DNA of 64,000 nt from Finegoldia magna_J (GCF_002243175.1 NZ_NDYF01000002.1:1-64000); one strand, 5' to 3'; positions 1 to 9,025 are shown, numbered from the stretch's first letter. The notes: generated by a model not told the origin, from the sequence alone. Translations and numbers: made by a program.

Positions 1-170
1 CAGGAAATATCGCATTAGAAGAAGGCGTAGAAATGGTAATGCCAGGAGATAACGCAAAATTCATAATCGAATTAATCACTCCAATCGCAATCGAAGAAGG
101 ATTAAGATTTGCCATCAGAGAAGGCGGTAGAACAGTAGGAGCTGGCGTTGTTTCTAAAATTATAGAATAA
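1..170 (+). CDS. tuf: Elongation factor Tu, C-terminal end (partial)
   Basis: The reading frame is open from base 3 to the TAA at 168-170 and gives about 55 residues ending in GRTVGAGVVSKIIE. This is the typical last beta-barrel segment (domain III) of EF-Tu, the GTPase that delivers aminoacyl-tRNA to the ribosome. The GTPase domain lies to the left of the window. A strong terminator follows about 35 bases after the stop, so this is the end of its operon. Confidence 0.95.
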   Translation, partial: GNIALEEGVEMVMPGDNAKFIIELITPIAIEEGLRFAIREGGRTVGAGVVSKIIE

Positions 171-205
171 TTAAACCTTATTTAAGGTAGTAAATTTGAC
201 AAGCT

Positions 206-239
206 GAGCATCCGTTTTTAATGGATGCTCTCATTTTTT
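206..239 (+). terminator. Intrinsic terminator after tuf
   Basis: GAGCATCC (206-213) pairs with GGATGCTC (223-230) and a T-rich tract follows. It separates tuf from the ATP-cone gene. Confidence 0.85.
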
Positions 240-252
240 AAAGGAGGATTTT

Positions 253-636
253 ATGAACGATTTAACAAAAATATTGTTTGACTATTTTAAGGATAACGAT
301 ATAGACCCAAACAAAGTTGCAAATTTAATTGAAGATGCAAAGATCAATGTGCTTGATGAAATGTTCGGAGAAGAAGGAGAATGGGTGCTTAAAAAACTTG
401 GCAGCGTTGAAAGCTTTGACAAGGAAAAAATCTTCCATTCAATAGCTCAAACATCCGATTCTGCTGGAGCAAAGATGAATACTTCTGATGTGAACATTAT
501 CGTTGAAGATGTGTTGAAGAAAATGAAATCCATCAAGAGAAACGTCTATCCAACAAAAGAAATCAGAGGATATGTCGAAGAAGCATTGAGAGAAGAAGGC
601 TACAAAAAAGTATTAGAAGAATACCAAGATAATTAA
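253..636 (+). CDS. Stand-alone ATP-cone-like protein
   Basis: 127 residues, ATG preceded by AGGAGG at 242-247. Residues about 48-125 resemble an ATP-cone, the allosteric nucleotide-binding domain found at the N-terminus of ribonucleotide reductases and in NrdR. The visible features are FDKEKIFHSI, a central helix with VEDVLKKM, and the ending VYPTKEIRGYVEEALREEGY followed by KKVLEEY. No zinc ribbon (NrdR) and no reductase domain is attached. The N-terminal 45 residues are acidic and helical and were not recognised. The gene is monocistronic, with a terminator on both sides. A nucleotide-sensing role is inferred from the domain only. Confidence 0.6.
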   Translation: MNDLTKILFDYFKDNDIDPNKVANLIEDAKINVLDEMFGEEGEWVLKKLGSVESFDKEKIFHSIAQTSDSAGAKMNTSDVNIIVEDVLKKMKSIKRNVYPTKEIRGYVEEALREEGYKKVLEEYQDN

Positions 637-648
637 TGTGAAATGTGA

Positions 649-676
649 GAGTGTAGATTATTCTACACTCTTTTTT
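649..676 (+). terminator. Intrinsic terminator
   Basis: GAGTGTAGA (649-657) pairs with TCTACACTC (662-670) and is followed by six T. Confidence 0.85.
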
Positions 677-743
677 GATAAAATTAAATATTAAAAAAAT
701 CTCAAATAGTGTATAATAATATTAAATATCAAAGGAGGAGTTT

Positions 744-1013
744 ATGAACAAAACGAAAAACAAAAGCTTGTGGACACTTATCATTGGTGTGGTGTGTCTT
801 GTCATTGCTTTTATATTGAAGGATTTTGAGTTTGGTTTCTTGGGGAATTTGAGACCGATAGGTTTTGTAACGATATATATTTGTCCGATTTTGGGAATAA
901 TTGGAATTGTGTTTTCTTTGATTGAAAAGAGCGTTGCGAGAGCTATTTTGAATTTTTTGTTGGTATTAGCTTTCCCAATAATAATGCTTTTGGGGCATTT
1001 ATTTATTAAGTAA
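744..1013 (+). CDS. Small membrane protein, unknown function
   Basis: 89 residues with three likely membrane helices (about 10-26, 40-60 and 65-87) and a basic N-terminus (MNKTKNKSLW). AGGAGG precedes the ATG, and a TATAAT at 712-717 suggests its own promoter. I recognise no family. It sits between the ATP-cone gene and the CWB2 gene with no operon link to either. Confidence 0.6.
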   Translation: MNKTKNKSLWTLIIGVVCLVIAFILKDFEFGFLGNLRPIGFVTIYICPILGIIGIVFSLIEKSVARAILNFLLVLAFPIIMLLGHLFIK

Positions 1014-1092
1014 TAAAAATCTAAAAATAATTAGTTAGAAATTTTAATATATTATGGTATCATAATAATATATTAAATTATCGGAGGAGAAA

Positions 1093-2331
1093 ATGTTTAT
1101 TAAAAATTTGAAAAAATTGACGGTAGCCGCATTGGCTGTTGTGTGTATGATTCCAGCTGGTGTGTCGAGCGCAAATGTTGAAAATGTGTCGAGAATTGCA
1201 GGAGAAGACAGGATTGCAACTTCTATTGAAATTTCAAAAGCGATGTTCAATGAATCGGATAATGTAGTGCTTGCTAGTGGATTTAACTTTGCGGATGCTT
1301 TGTCAGCGGGTCAACTTGCTGCGGCGTTAAATGCGCCACTTATTTTGTCAAATGATCAATTGGACAGTAGAACTAGCGATGAAATTGCTAAGTTAAAGCC
1401 AAAAAATGTGTACATTGTTGGCGGAGAAAATGCGTTGGGCTCAAATATTGAAGAATCTGTAAAATCCGTTGTTAATGATATTAACATTGAAAGACTTAAA
1501 GGAAACGACAGATACGAAACTTCAGTGAAGGTTATGGAAAAAACTAAAGAGTTTGTCGATGCAGAATATTTATTGATAGCAAGCGGCAAAAACTTCCCTG
1601 ATGCTCTTAGTGCTACTAGTTTCATGGCTGATCACAAGGCTTTAATGGTTCTTAGCGATGGTAATTCTTATCCAAAATCCGATTTACAAGAAATCGCAAT
1701 TGGTGGAGTTAACCAACTTCCTTTGAATGGTTTTACTGGTGAAAGAATTGCTGGAAATGACAGATACCAAACAGCGTTGGCTATAGCAAGACGTTCATTT
1801 GAAAATAATGAAAATGCTATATTGGCAAATTCAAAAGTTTTTGCAGATAGTTTGTCAGCAGTAAGCGTTGCGAAAAATTACAAAGCGCCTATTATTTTGA
1901 CTGACAATGAAAATTTGACACAATCAACTAAGAGTTATTTAGAAAATATGAATTCTGTAACTATTATTGGTGGAGAAAAGTCTGTATCGAGCAATATATT
2001 TTCTAATCCTACTGCTGAAGAAGTAAATGAAATGAAAAGAATCGAAAATGAAAGAAAAGCTAGGGAAGAACAAGCTAGAAAGCAAAGGGAATTAGAACTT
2101 AAAAAGCAAGAACAAGCCAAAAAAGAAGCTTCTAAACCAACAAAACCTAACTACATTTACCAAGATGGATACGGCCCTGTAGGCGAAGGAAGAATTAAAG
2201 GAAATATGAATTCGATGATTTATCATCTTCCTGGACAAAGAGACTACAACAAGATTAAACCTAGTCATATAAGATATTTTAGAACAGAAAAAGAAGCTCG
2301 TGCTGCAGGTTTCAGAAGAGCTTTGAGATAA
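1093..2331 (+). CDS. Cell wall-binding repeat 2 (CWB2) surface protein
   Basis: 412 residues, ATG preceded by GGAGGAG. Residues 1-27 form a signal peptide ending near GVSSA. Three CWB2 repeats follow, each opening with an R-x-x-G-x-D-R motif: RIAGEDRIATS (~34), RLKGNDRYETS (~134) and RIAGNDRYQTA (~217), each with an ASGxxFxDALSA-type block. In clostridial proteins three CWB2 repeats anchor the protein to anionic wall polymer. Residues ~310-350 are a highly charged coiled coil. The last ~55 residues (KGNMNSMIYHLPGQRDYNK, then FRTEKEARAAGFRRA) match the small C-terminal module called the sunset domain in other Gram-positives. Likely a secreted, wall-bound protein; its target is unknown. Confidence 0.85.
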   Translation: MFIKNLKKLTVAALAVVCMIPAGVSSANVENVSRIAGEDRIATSIEISKAMFNESDNVVLASGFNFADALSAGQLAAALNAPLILSNDQLDSRTSDEIAKLKPKNVYIVGGENALGSNIEESVKSVVNDINIERLKGNDRYETSVKVMEKTKEFVDAEYLLIASGKNFPDALSATSFMADHKALMVLSDGNSYPKSDLQEIAIGGVNQLPLNGFTGERIAGNDRYQTALAIARRSFENNENAILANSKVFADSLSAVSVAKNYKAPIILTDNENLTQSTKSYLENMNSVTIIGGEKSVSSNIFSNPTAEEVNEMKRIENERKAREEQARKQRELELKKQEQAKKEASKPTKPNYIYQDGYGPVGEGRIKGNMNSMIYHLPGQRDYNKIKPSHIRYFRTEKEARAAGFRRALR

Positions 2332-2338
2332 TAGAGAG

Positions 2339-2366
2339 TGCTTCGTTATTAACGGAGCATTTTTTT
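2339..2366 (+). terminator. Intrinsic terminator after CWB2 gene
   Basis: TGCTTCGT (2339-2346) pairs with ACGGAGCA (2352-2359), with one G-T pair, and a run of T follows. Confidence 0.8.
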
Positions 2367-2416
2367 ATTGCAATAACAAATCTCATTTGGGTATATATAT
2401 TGAAGGAAGTGATTGA

Positions 2417-2959
2417 ATGAGAATTTTGTATGCGATTAAAAATATGGAGATTTGTATCAACAGTGTTGGTGCGAGAATTGAACATTTTAAAATAGAAGAT
2501 GTGGATATGATTGACGATTTGAAAATCTGCATTCCAAATTACGGTGTGGACAAGACTTTTCGCTATCCAGAAGACGGACTTTTCGTAAATGAAGAATACG
2601 ATGTTGTGAGCAAGTCTGAGGATATGTGCGTTCTAAGATGTGTGCGTGAGGGGATTGAAAGTTTTGTTGTGTACCAATTCACAAATGACAGTGTAGGCGT
2701 GAATGTAAATGTGATTAACGATTCTGATCGTACGATTAAGATGAATCCGGCAGTTGTGATTGACTGGAAAAATAATTTGGATAATCAAAATATTGTAAGT
2801 GAGATTTCTGGATACAAATTAGAATCTACAAGTGATTTTGTGGATGGAAATTGTTCGTATTATGTGTCAAATTTGAACAAGGATGCAGTTGGTTCGAAGT
2901 TTGCTTTGAAAAGCGGTGAGAAATGTTCTATTTCTGCTAAGATTAGGATAGTTTCGTGA
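2417..2959 (+). CDS. Hypothetical protein, possibly mutarotase-like fold
   Basis: 180 residues, mostly predicted beta strand, with no signal peptide and no membrane segment. The N-terminus (SVGARIEHFKIEDVDMI) and the alternating strands recall the galactose-mutarotase beta-sandwich. However, it is much shorter than aldose 1-epimerases (~300 residues) and I see no catalytic His/Glu pair, so the comparison is weak. GGAAGTG lies upstream of the ATG. Function unknown. Confidence 0.5.
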   Translation: MRILYAIKNMEICINSVGARIEHFKIEDVDMIDDLKICIPNYGVDKTFRYPEDGLFVNEEYDVVSKSEDMCVLRCVREGIESFVVYQFTNDSVGVNVNVINDSDRTIKMNPAVVIDWKNNLDNQNIVSEISGYKLESTSDFVDGNCSYYVSNLNKDAVGSKFALKSGEKCSISAKIRIVS

Positions 2960-3059
2960 TTTATCGCCACACGTGGGATATAAATTTCTGTGATATTTTA
3001 TGATATAATAATATGACAACGGAGGTGGGATTATTAATACGATTGATTATAGATCTTTA

Positions 3060-3929
3060 ATGAGAATTTCATTAAAAGCTCTGATGATTTATGTTGTGAG
3101 CTTGTTTGTATTTCCATTTGGATTTATTGTGTTGCCTTCTTATTTTATTAAGTTAGGATTGGAAAAAGATAACAGGATGGCTCTGATATCTTTTGGTATA
3201 TTTTTCGTGTTGAGTTTGCTTGTGTCAAGCCCTATGATTGCGATTCCTATCGGATTGTACATAATTTTGGTGTTTTATTCGATTTTGAATTTAATAAGTT
3301 CGGGATTTTCTGACACACAAGCTATAACGATTAGTTTTGTTGGGATATGTGCGTTCGTTGTGTTGACGAATTTGCTTTTGAAATTAAACGCGGACATGTC
3401 GATTGCAGATGTGATTAGCGTGAAGTTGAATGATTTCATGAAGGTTTTGAGTTCTGTGAAGATGGACGAAGAATTGATGAAGACTTTGACGGATTTGATG
3501 AATCAATCATCTAAGCTTATTGTAAGAGCTGTGTATGCAATTTTGGGAATTATCGCTTTTTACTCAAGTGTGTTGAATGTGTATATTCCACAAAAATCTA
3601 AGGAGCATCAATTTCACGATTTCAGAATAGATATGAAATTCACAAGCGCAATTGTTGGATTGGTGTTGATTTCGGGAATTGTTTATTTTGTGAACAGAGA
3701 TTTGGGAAATTATTTGTTGTATAATTTGTCGATTTTCGGAATTTATTCATACTTATTGGGCGGGATTGCTTTGATGTTTTCTTATTTGAAATCTTTGTCG
3801 ACGCCATTTAAGGTGTTGACTGTGGCGATTTCTGTTGCAATTCAACCGTTTATTTATATTTTGGCAGTCTTGGGAGCTTTGAACAGCTTCAAGGATTTGA
3901 GAAAGAAGGAAAGCAATGCAAGAGCTTAA
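3060..3929 (+). CDS. YybS-like DUF2232 membrane protein
   Basis: 289 residues, strongly hydrophobic with about eight membrane helices. Composition and position match YybS (DUF2232), which precedes GdpP in many Firmicutes. Its 3' end overlaps gdpP by 14 bases. The start is uncertain. The ATG at 3060 has no close ribosome site, while GGAGGTGGG at 3021-3029 is followed directly by in-frame ATT codons at 3030 and 3033. Translation may therefore begin at a rare ATT, adding ten residues. The biochemical role of the family is not established. Confidence 0.75.
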   Translation: MRISLKALMIYVVSLFVFPFGFIVLPSYFIKLGLEKDNRMALISFGIFFVLSLLVSSPMIAIPIGLYIILVFYSILNLISSGFSDTQAITISFVGICAFVVLTNLLLKLNADMSIADVISVKLNDFMKVLSSVKMDEELMKTLTDLMNQSSKLIVRAVYAILGIIAFYSSVLNVYIPQKSKEHQFHDFRIDMKFTSAIVGLVLISGIVYFVNRDLGNYLLYNLSIFGIYSYLLGGIALMFSYLKSLSTPFKVLTVAISVAIQPFIYILAVLGALNSFKDLRKKESNARA

Positions 3930-5904
3930 ATATTCACTGAAACATTTGATTGTGGAAGCAGTTTTGTTGGTGATACTTTCTACGATTTTATTTTATTTTC
4001 AAAATATCATAGGAACGTTGGCTTTTATCGCTTCGGCTTTTATGATTGTGGATCAATACACATACATCAACAAGAAGAACAAAAGGGTTGAGGACAAGAT
4101 TATTAATCTTAACAACGAGTTTACAGATATTACTAAGAATGCTGTGTTCAAGGTTCCTTTTCCACTTTTGATTATCAACGATAAGAACAAAATCAGCTGG
4201 TTTAACACTTATTTTAAGGATTTGGCTGACGATGAGATTGAGATTTTTAACAATGAAATCGAAAAAATTCTGGATTTGAAGACTGTAAAAGACGACCAAG
4301 ATCGCTTGGATTATTACGAAACGCAAGTTGACGGCAAGTATTACAGATTTTATCCAGTGACGATAAAAGACAGTGAAGACAAGGATTTGACTTTGCTTTA
4401 CGGTATCGACAACACTGCTTTTATGGATGTTGTGACGCTTTTGGACGAAAAAAGACTGGGACTTGTCGATATTTTCATCGACAATTACGACGAAGCTCGT
4501 AACAGCATCAAAGAAGAGGAAAGAACGAGAGTGTTTTCTGATGTGGAAAATATTATGCAAGATTTTGCCAGAGAACACAACGCGTATATTAGAAAATACG
4601 AATCGGACAAATTCGTGATGATTGTCGAAAAGCACGAACTTGAAAATATTATGCAACAAAAATTTTCGGTGTTGGATATGATTAAGGATATCAAGAACAC
4701 TAATAATGTTCCCGTTACTTTGAGTATTGGGGCGTCGATTATTGGCGATAATCCTTACGAAATTCACGAAAAATCCAGATCATGCTTGGATGTTGCATTA
4801 GGCCGTGGTGGTGACCAAGCGGTTGTCGACACGGGAGAATTGAAATATTTCGGCGGCAAGAACAAGGCTGTTGAAAAACGTAACAAGGTTAAGGCAAGGG
4901 TTGTGTCACATGCGTTGAAGAAGCTTATCGAACAAAGCTCGAATGTGTTTATTATGGGACACAAAAACCCAGACATGGACTCTATTGGGTCTTGTTTGGG
5001 AATGTTAGAAGCGTGCAAGATTAACCACAAGGAATGTTACATTATTTTGAATGAGGTTGGTCCTCAAATCGAAAATATTTACAATGCGGTTTTTGAAGAA
5101 AAACCAGATTACAAGAAATATTTTGTGAAGAATGCATTTGCGAAGGAAAATTGCAACAGCAATAGTTTGGTGATTATTTGCGACAATCACAGGAGAAATT
5201 CTGTTGAGTGTCAAGAAATTATGGATATTTCTAAAAATATCGTGGTTATCGATCACCACAGAAGGAGTTCCGATTATATCAAGGAAACTTCGTTGACTTA
5301 TTTGGAACCTTACGCATCCAGTGCGTCTGAAATGGTGACAGAAGTGTTGTTCTATATGACAGAAAAACTAGAGATACCAAAGGTTGTGGCAGAGGCATTA
5401 CTTGCAGGAATTACTGTGGATACGAAGAATTTCTTCTATCAAACAGGTGTTAGAACTTTTGAAGCGGCATCTATTTTGAAAAGACAAGGCGCTGACAGTG
5501 TCAAAGTTAAGAAACTTTTCAAGGATGATGAGAGAACTATCAAACTAAAATCAGATGTTATCGCTTCATCAAAAATGTACAAGAACAATATCGCCATCGG
5601 AAGATTGGAAGAAGAAGTGGACGAATCCATTTTGGTTGCGGCACAATCAGCAGATGATTTGCTCAACATTTTGGGAGTGGAAGCTTCGTTTGTGTTGGCG
5701 AAAATAAAGGATAAAATCCATGTTAGTGCGAGAAGTTTGGGCAAAATCTCCGTGCAATTGATTTTGGAAAAAGTCGGTGGCGGAGGTCACCTTACAAGTG
5801 CAGGTGCGCAACTAGAATGCAGCATGGATGAAGCAGAAGAAAAGATAAAACAAGCAATTGATGAATATATCAAGGAGGATACGGATGAAAGTTATATTGA
5901 CTAG
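3916..5904 (+). CDS. gdpP: Cyclic-di-AMP phosphodiesterase GdpP
   Basis: 662 residues in the order typical of GdpP/YybT: two N-terminal membrane helices (~12-50), a PAS-like region (~75-165), a degenerate GGDEF domain (~175-305), a DHH domain opening at GHKNPDMDSIGS (~345) with CDNHRR and IDHHRR metal-ligand motifs, and a DHHA1 domain ending with GGGGHLTSAGA (~620). The enzyme hydrolyses c-di-AMP to pApA at the inner membrane face and so affects wall and potassium homeostasis. It overlaps the upstream membrane protein gene by 14 bases, and its last 20 bases overlap rplI, which implies translational coupling. Confidence 0.95.
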   Translation: MQELKYSLKHLIVEAVLLVILSTILFYFQNIIGTLAFIASAFMIVDQYTYINKKNKRVEDKIINLNNEFTDITKNAVFKVPFPLLIINDKNKISWFNTYFKDLADDEIEIFNNEIEKILDLKTVKDDQDRLDYYETQVDGKYYRFYPVTIKDSEDKDLTLLYGIDNTAFMDVVTLLDEKRLGLVDIFIDNYDEARNSIKEEERTRVFSDVENIMQDFAREHNAYIRKYESDKFVMIVEKHELENIMQQKFSVLDMIKDIKNTNNVPVTLSIGASIIGDNPYEIHEKSRSCLDVALGRGGDQAVVDTGELKYFGGKNKAVEKRNKVKARVVSHALKKLIEQSSNVFIMGHKNPDMDSIGSCLGMLEACKINHKECYIILNEVGPQIENIYNAVFEEKPDYKKYFVKNAFAKENCNSNSLVIICDNHRRNSVECQEIMDISKNIVVIDHHRRSSDYIKETSLTYLEPYASSASEMVTEVLFYMTEKLEIPKVVAEALLAGITVDTKNFFYQTGVRTFEAASILKRQGADSVKVKKLFKDDERTIKLKSDVIASSKMYKNNIAIGRLEEEVDESILVAAQSADDLLNILGVEASFVLAKIKDKIHVSARSLGKISVQLILEKVGGGGHLTSAGAQLECSMDEAEEKIKQAIDEYIKEDTDESYID

Positions 5905-6331
5905 TGATGTAGATAAGTTGGGAAAAGCTGGCGAAATGGTTAATGCAAAGACTGGTTTTGCGAGAAATTTTCTACTACCAAATAAATTAGCTGTAGAAGC
6001 AACAAAAGAAAATATCAAAATTTGGGAAGAAAAACAAGCAGAACTAAGAGCGATTGAAAGGGAAAACATTAAAAACGCTAATGAATTAAAAGAAAAAATC
6101 GAAAATACAAAAGTTAAGATTATCGCCAAAACGGGTGAAGGCGACAGACTTTTCGGTTCAATCACTTCAATGGATATCGAAAAAGCATTGAAAGAGCAAC
6201 ACGGTTTGGATGTTGATAAGAAAAAAATTGAAATGAAAGACAACATCAAATCTTTGGGAACATTTAACGTTATAGTTAAGGTATACCCTGACATTAACGC
6301 TAACTTGGAAGTAATTGTAGACAAAGAATAA
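5885..6331 (+). CDS. rplI: 50S ribosomal protein L9
   Basis: 148 residues starting MKVILTSDVDKLGKAGE. The N-terminal domain carries the L9 signature (GKAGEMVNAKTGFARNFLLP), a long connecting helix spans ~45-80, and the C-terminal domain holds KTGEGDRLFGSIT. I chose the ATG at 5885 because AAGGAGGA lies just before it and L9 proteins begin exactly here. An upstream in-frame ATG at 5858 would add residues unlike any L9. The gene lies between gdpP and dnaB, as in Bacillus. Confidence 0.97.
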   Translation: MKVILTSDVDKLGKAGEMVNAKTGFARNFLLPNKLAVEATKENIKIWEEKQAELRAIERENIKNANELKEKIENTKVKIIAKTGEGDRLFGSITSMDIEKALKEQHGLDVDKKKIEMKDNIKSLGTFNVIVKVYPDINANLEVIVDKE

Positions 6332-6364
6332 TTTTAGAATACACGACAGAAAGGCGGTGAGGTA

Positions 6365-7702
6365 ATGGAAAATCAACAAAATATTATGCCGTGCGATTTG
6401 GAAGCTGAGAGAAGTGTAATCGGTGCGATGATAATCGACGAGAGAGCTGTGGATGATGCGGCAGAAATTGTGGAGCCAGTGGATTTTTATTCTACGAAGT
6501 ACCAAGAAATCTACAAGGCGATTTTGCAAGTAATTGACGAGAAAAAGCCTGTGGATTATATTACATTGGAAGATAAATTAAAATCCAATAATATGTACGA
6601 AATTATCGGCGGGATTGATGAGCTTATAAGCATTTCGGAAGCTGTAGGAAGTGCTGTGAATGTAAAATACTATGCAGATATTATCAAAAGCAAGGCGATT
6701 ATCAGAAATTTGATGCGCGTGTCGCAAGATGTGATTGATATGTCCATTGCCAACAATTCCGTTGGCGAAGTTTTAGAATACGCTGAAAGCAATATTTTCA
6801 AAATCAGTCAGAACAGAAACCACCAAGATTTGGTTAAAATTCAAGAAATGTTGGAACCAACTCTTGCAAAGATTGGCGAAATGAGTATGAGCCAAGGACA
6901 ATTAACTGGAGTTACAACTGGGTTGATTGACTTGGATAGACAACTTTCGGGGCTACAAAACTCAGATTTGATTTTACTTGCAGCGCGTCCTGCAATGGGT
7001 AAAACCTCACTTGCACTTAACATTGCATACAAGGCGAGTGTCAAACATCACGTTGCAATTTTTTCTCTTGAAATGAGCAAGATGCAATTGACTCAAAGAT
7101 TATTGTCCGCACTTAGTAACATTAACTTGTCAGAACTTGTGTCTGGTAGAGTTACTGAGTGGACAAATTTGGGACAAGCAGCACAATTATTAGCAGAAAC
7201 AAATATGCATGTCGATGATACTTCATCGATTTCATTGAATGAGCTTCGTTCTAAATGCAGAAAATTAAAAGCGCGTGGCGAATTGGATTTGGTGATTATA
7301 GATTATTTGCAACTTATGACGACAAACTCCAGAAGTGAGAACAGACAACAAGAAATCTCCACGATTTCAAGAGGACTCAAAGGATTGGCGAAGGAATTAA
7401 ATTGCCCGATTCTAGCGTTGAGTCAGTTGTCACGTGCGCCTGACCAAAGACCGAACCACAGACCGGTCATGAGTGACCTTCGTGAATCTGGGGCGATCGA
7501 ACAAGACGCGGATGTTGTGTTGATGTTGTATCGTGATGATTATTACGATCCTGAAACTGACAAGCCAAACATCGCAGAAATTATCGTCGCAAAACACAGA
7601 AACGGTCCAACGGGAACTGTGGATACTTTATTCGACAAGGAACACACGAAGTTTATGGATTTGGACAAACAAATGCCCGATGTAGGAGCGTTTGACAAAT
7701 GA
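6365..7702 (+). CDS. dnaB: Replicative DNA helicase DnaB
   Basis: 445 residues. The N-terminal helical domain begins PCDLEAERSVIGAMI. The RecA-like helicase domain has Walker A AARPAMGKTSLALN (~205), Walker B LDLVIIDYLQLM (~305) and a C-terminal RESGAIEQDADVV block. It is the hexameric 5'-3' helicase of the replication fork. The start codon overlaps the GGCGGTGAGG ribosome-site region by normal spacing. The last codon overlaps the next gene (ATGA at 7699-7702). The DnaD and loader homologues lie downstream in the same operon. Confidence 0.97.
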   Translation: MENQQNIMPCDLEAERSVIGAMIIDERAVDDAAEIVEPVDFYSTKYQEIYKAILQVIDEKKPVDYITLEDKLKSNNMYEIIGGIDELISISEAVGSAVNVKYYADIIKSKAIIRNLMRVSQDVIDMSIANNSVGEVLEYAESNIFKISQNRNHQDLVKIQEMLEPTLAKIGEMSMSQGQLTGVTTGLIDLDRQLSGLQNSDLILLAARPAMGKTSLALNIAYKASVKHHVAIFSLEMSKMQLTQRLLSALSNINLSELVSGRVTEWTNLGQAAQLLAETNMHVDDTSSISLNELRSKCRKLKARGELDLVIIDYLQLMTTNSRSENRQQEISTISRGLKGLAKELNCPILALSQLSRAPDQRPNHRPVMSDLRESGAIEQDADVVLMLYRDDYYDPETDKPNIAEIIVAKHRNGPTGTVDTLFDKEHTKFMDLDKQMPDVGAFDK

Positions 7703-8262
7703 TAACTACTGATAGGTTAACGTTAGAAGATTTTACATTGGACGATGCATTTGAAATCGAGCAATGGGGAAAACACACAGACGAACGACTAATCGATTAC
7801 AACTTGTCCGATTTGGACGATTTTGAAATAAAAATGTGGTATCGCCAAAAAAGAGAAATGAAAACGCAAAAATATTTTGCGATTAGGGATAAATCCCGAA
7901 AATTGGTGGGATATGTGGGGCTGAAACAATACGACAAGTTCACGAAAACGGCGTTTTTGGGTATTGTTTTGGATCCAAATGAAATGGACAAATCATACGG
8001 CGAAGAATCCATAAAAGCTTTGATTAACATGGGATTTACAGTTTACGGGCTGGACAGGATTTTCTTAAATGTGAATAATTTCAACAAAAGAGCGATAAAA
8101 TGTTACGAAAAATGTGGATTCAGGAAGTTTTGTAGTTACGAAGAAGTGTTCGAAAATCAAAGATTGGACACACATGATGAAGAATTCGATGAGTTTTTCA
8201 TAGTCAAAGACGGGACAATTTTTTCGAAGAACACTACGATGGCGATTGATAATAAGAGGTGA
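7699..8262 (+). CDS. GNAT family N-acetyltransferase
   Basis: 187 residues. The N-terminus (MITTDRLTLEDFTLDDAFEI) and the core strands (VGYVGLKQYD, TAFLGIVLDPN, YGEESIKALINMGF, DRIFLNVNNFNKRAIKCYEKCGF) are those of the RimJ/RimL-type GNAT acetyltransferases, which transfer acetyl from acetyl-CoA to an amine. The substrate cannot be read from sequence. The ATG overlaps the dnaB stop by four bases, so it is translationally coupled inside a replication operon; no functional link is obvious. Confidence 0.8.
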   Translation: MITTDRLTLEDFTLDDAFEIEQWGKHTDERLIDYNLSDLDDFEIKMWYRQKREMKTQKYFAIRDKSRKLVGYVGLKQYDKFTKTAFLGIVLDPNEMDKSYGEESIKALINMGFTVYGLDRIFLNVNNFNKRAIKCYEKCGFRKFCSYEEVFENQRLDTHDEEFDEFFIVKDGTIFSKNTTMAIDNKR

Positions 8263-8266
8263 TTTT

Positions 8267-9025
8267 ATGAAATATAGTGTAGAAAAATTTAAAATAGATT
8301 TGGGCGAAACACCTATTGAAAATATATTTTTGAATCAATATCTTCAAGTGGCCACAGGAAATCAACTAAAAGTGTATTTGTATGCCTACAAGCTTGCCAA
8401 GGATACCTCGGCGAATGTGGATATTTCAGACGAAGAAATCGCGAAGGCGTTGGATTTGACTGAAAGTGAAGTATCTGAGTGTTGGAATTTTTGGTTGGAT
8501 GAGGGAATTATCAAACGATACACTGACGCACAAACGCAAACTAACCACACGGTTTTTTTGAGTTTGAGACAATTGTATCTTGGAATTACAAATCCTGAAC
8601 CAGATGAATCTCAGAAGACTTACATTCCACAAAACAGTCAAGAAATCAAAGAAATGTTCAGAGACATCGAAGACATCAGAGATATGGAATTATCCAAATC
8701 AGAAATGGAAAGAATTTTGGAACACATTTCCACTTATCACCAAACACCCGAGTTGGTGGTTACGGCTTTTCATTATTGCACAACTAATCCGAATACGAAA
8801 AACAACACGAATTACGTTTTACAAGTTCTCAGAAATTGGAAGCTCGACGGTATCATGACGTTGGAACAATGGCAAGAAGAAAACAACAAAAAGCAACAAA
8901 GAAAAACCAAAAAGAGAACTTATTACAGACCGAAGACTAATGATATTGAAAACAAGGCTACAAATATTAACTCAAAATTTTTGAACGATTTTATCAAGAA
9001 ATCAAAAGAGCAAAAGGATAAATAA
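8267..9025 (+). CDS. DnaD-domain replication initiation protein
   Basis: 252 residues. The N-terminal part is winged-helix-like (~15-100, with ISDEEIAKALDLTESEVSECW). A DnaD/DnaB_2 domain (~130-210) ends in NTNYVLQVLRNWKLDGI, the typical YxxxILxxWxxxGI motif. The C-terminus is rich in Lys and Gln. It probably acts with the adjacent DnaI-like loader to place DnaB on the origin or on stalled forks. The ATG at 8267 was preferred over an upstream TTG at 8246 because AAGAGGTG ends seven bases before it. The stop is two bases from the next start. Confidence 0.85.
   Translation: MKYSVEKFKIDLGETPIENIFLNQYLQVATGNQLKVYLYAYKLAKDTSANVDISDEEIAKALDLTESEVSECWNFWLDEGIIKRYTDAQTQTNHTVFLSLRQLYLGITNPEPDESQKTYIPQNSQEIKEMFRDIEDIRDMELSKSEMERILEHISTYHQTPELVVTAFHYCTTNPNTKNNTNYVLQVLRNWKLDGIMTLEQWQEENNKKQQRKTKKRTYYRPKTNDIENKATNINSKFLNDFIKKSKEQKDK

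Noticed and set aside
3988..4767. 259-codon open frame antisense to gdpP
   Set aside because: It mirrors the gdpP codons, shows long runs of Ile/Phe/Asn/His typical of antisense reading, has no ribosome site, and gdpP is fully accounted for.
8246..8266. Upstream TTG start for the DnaD gene
   Set aside because: It lies before the AAGAGGTG ribosome site that serves the ATG at 8267 and overlaps the acetyltransferase end.
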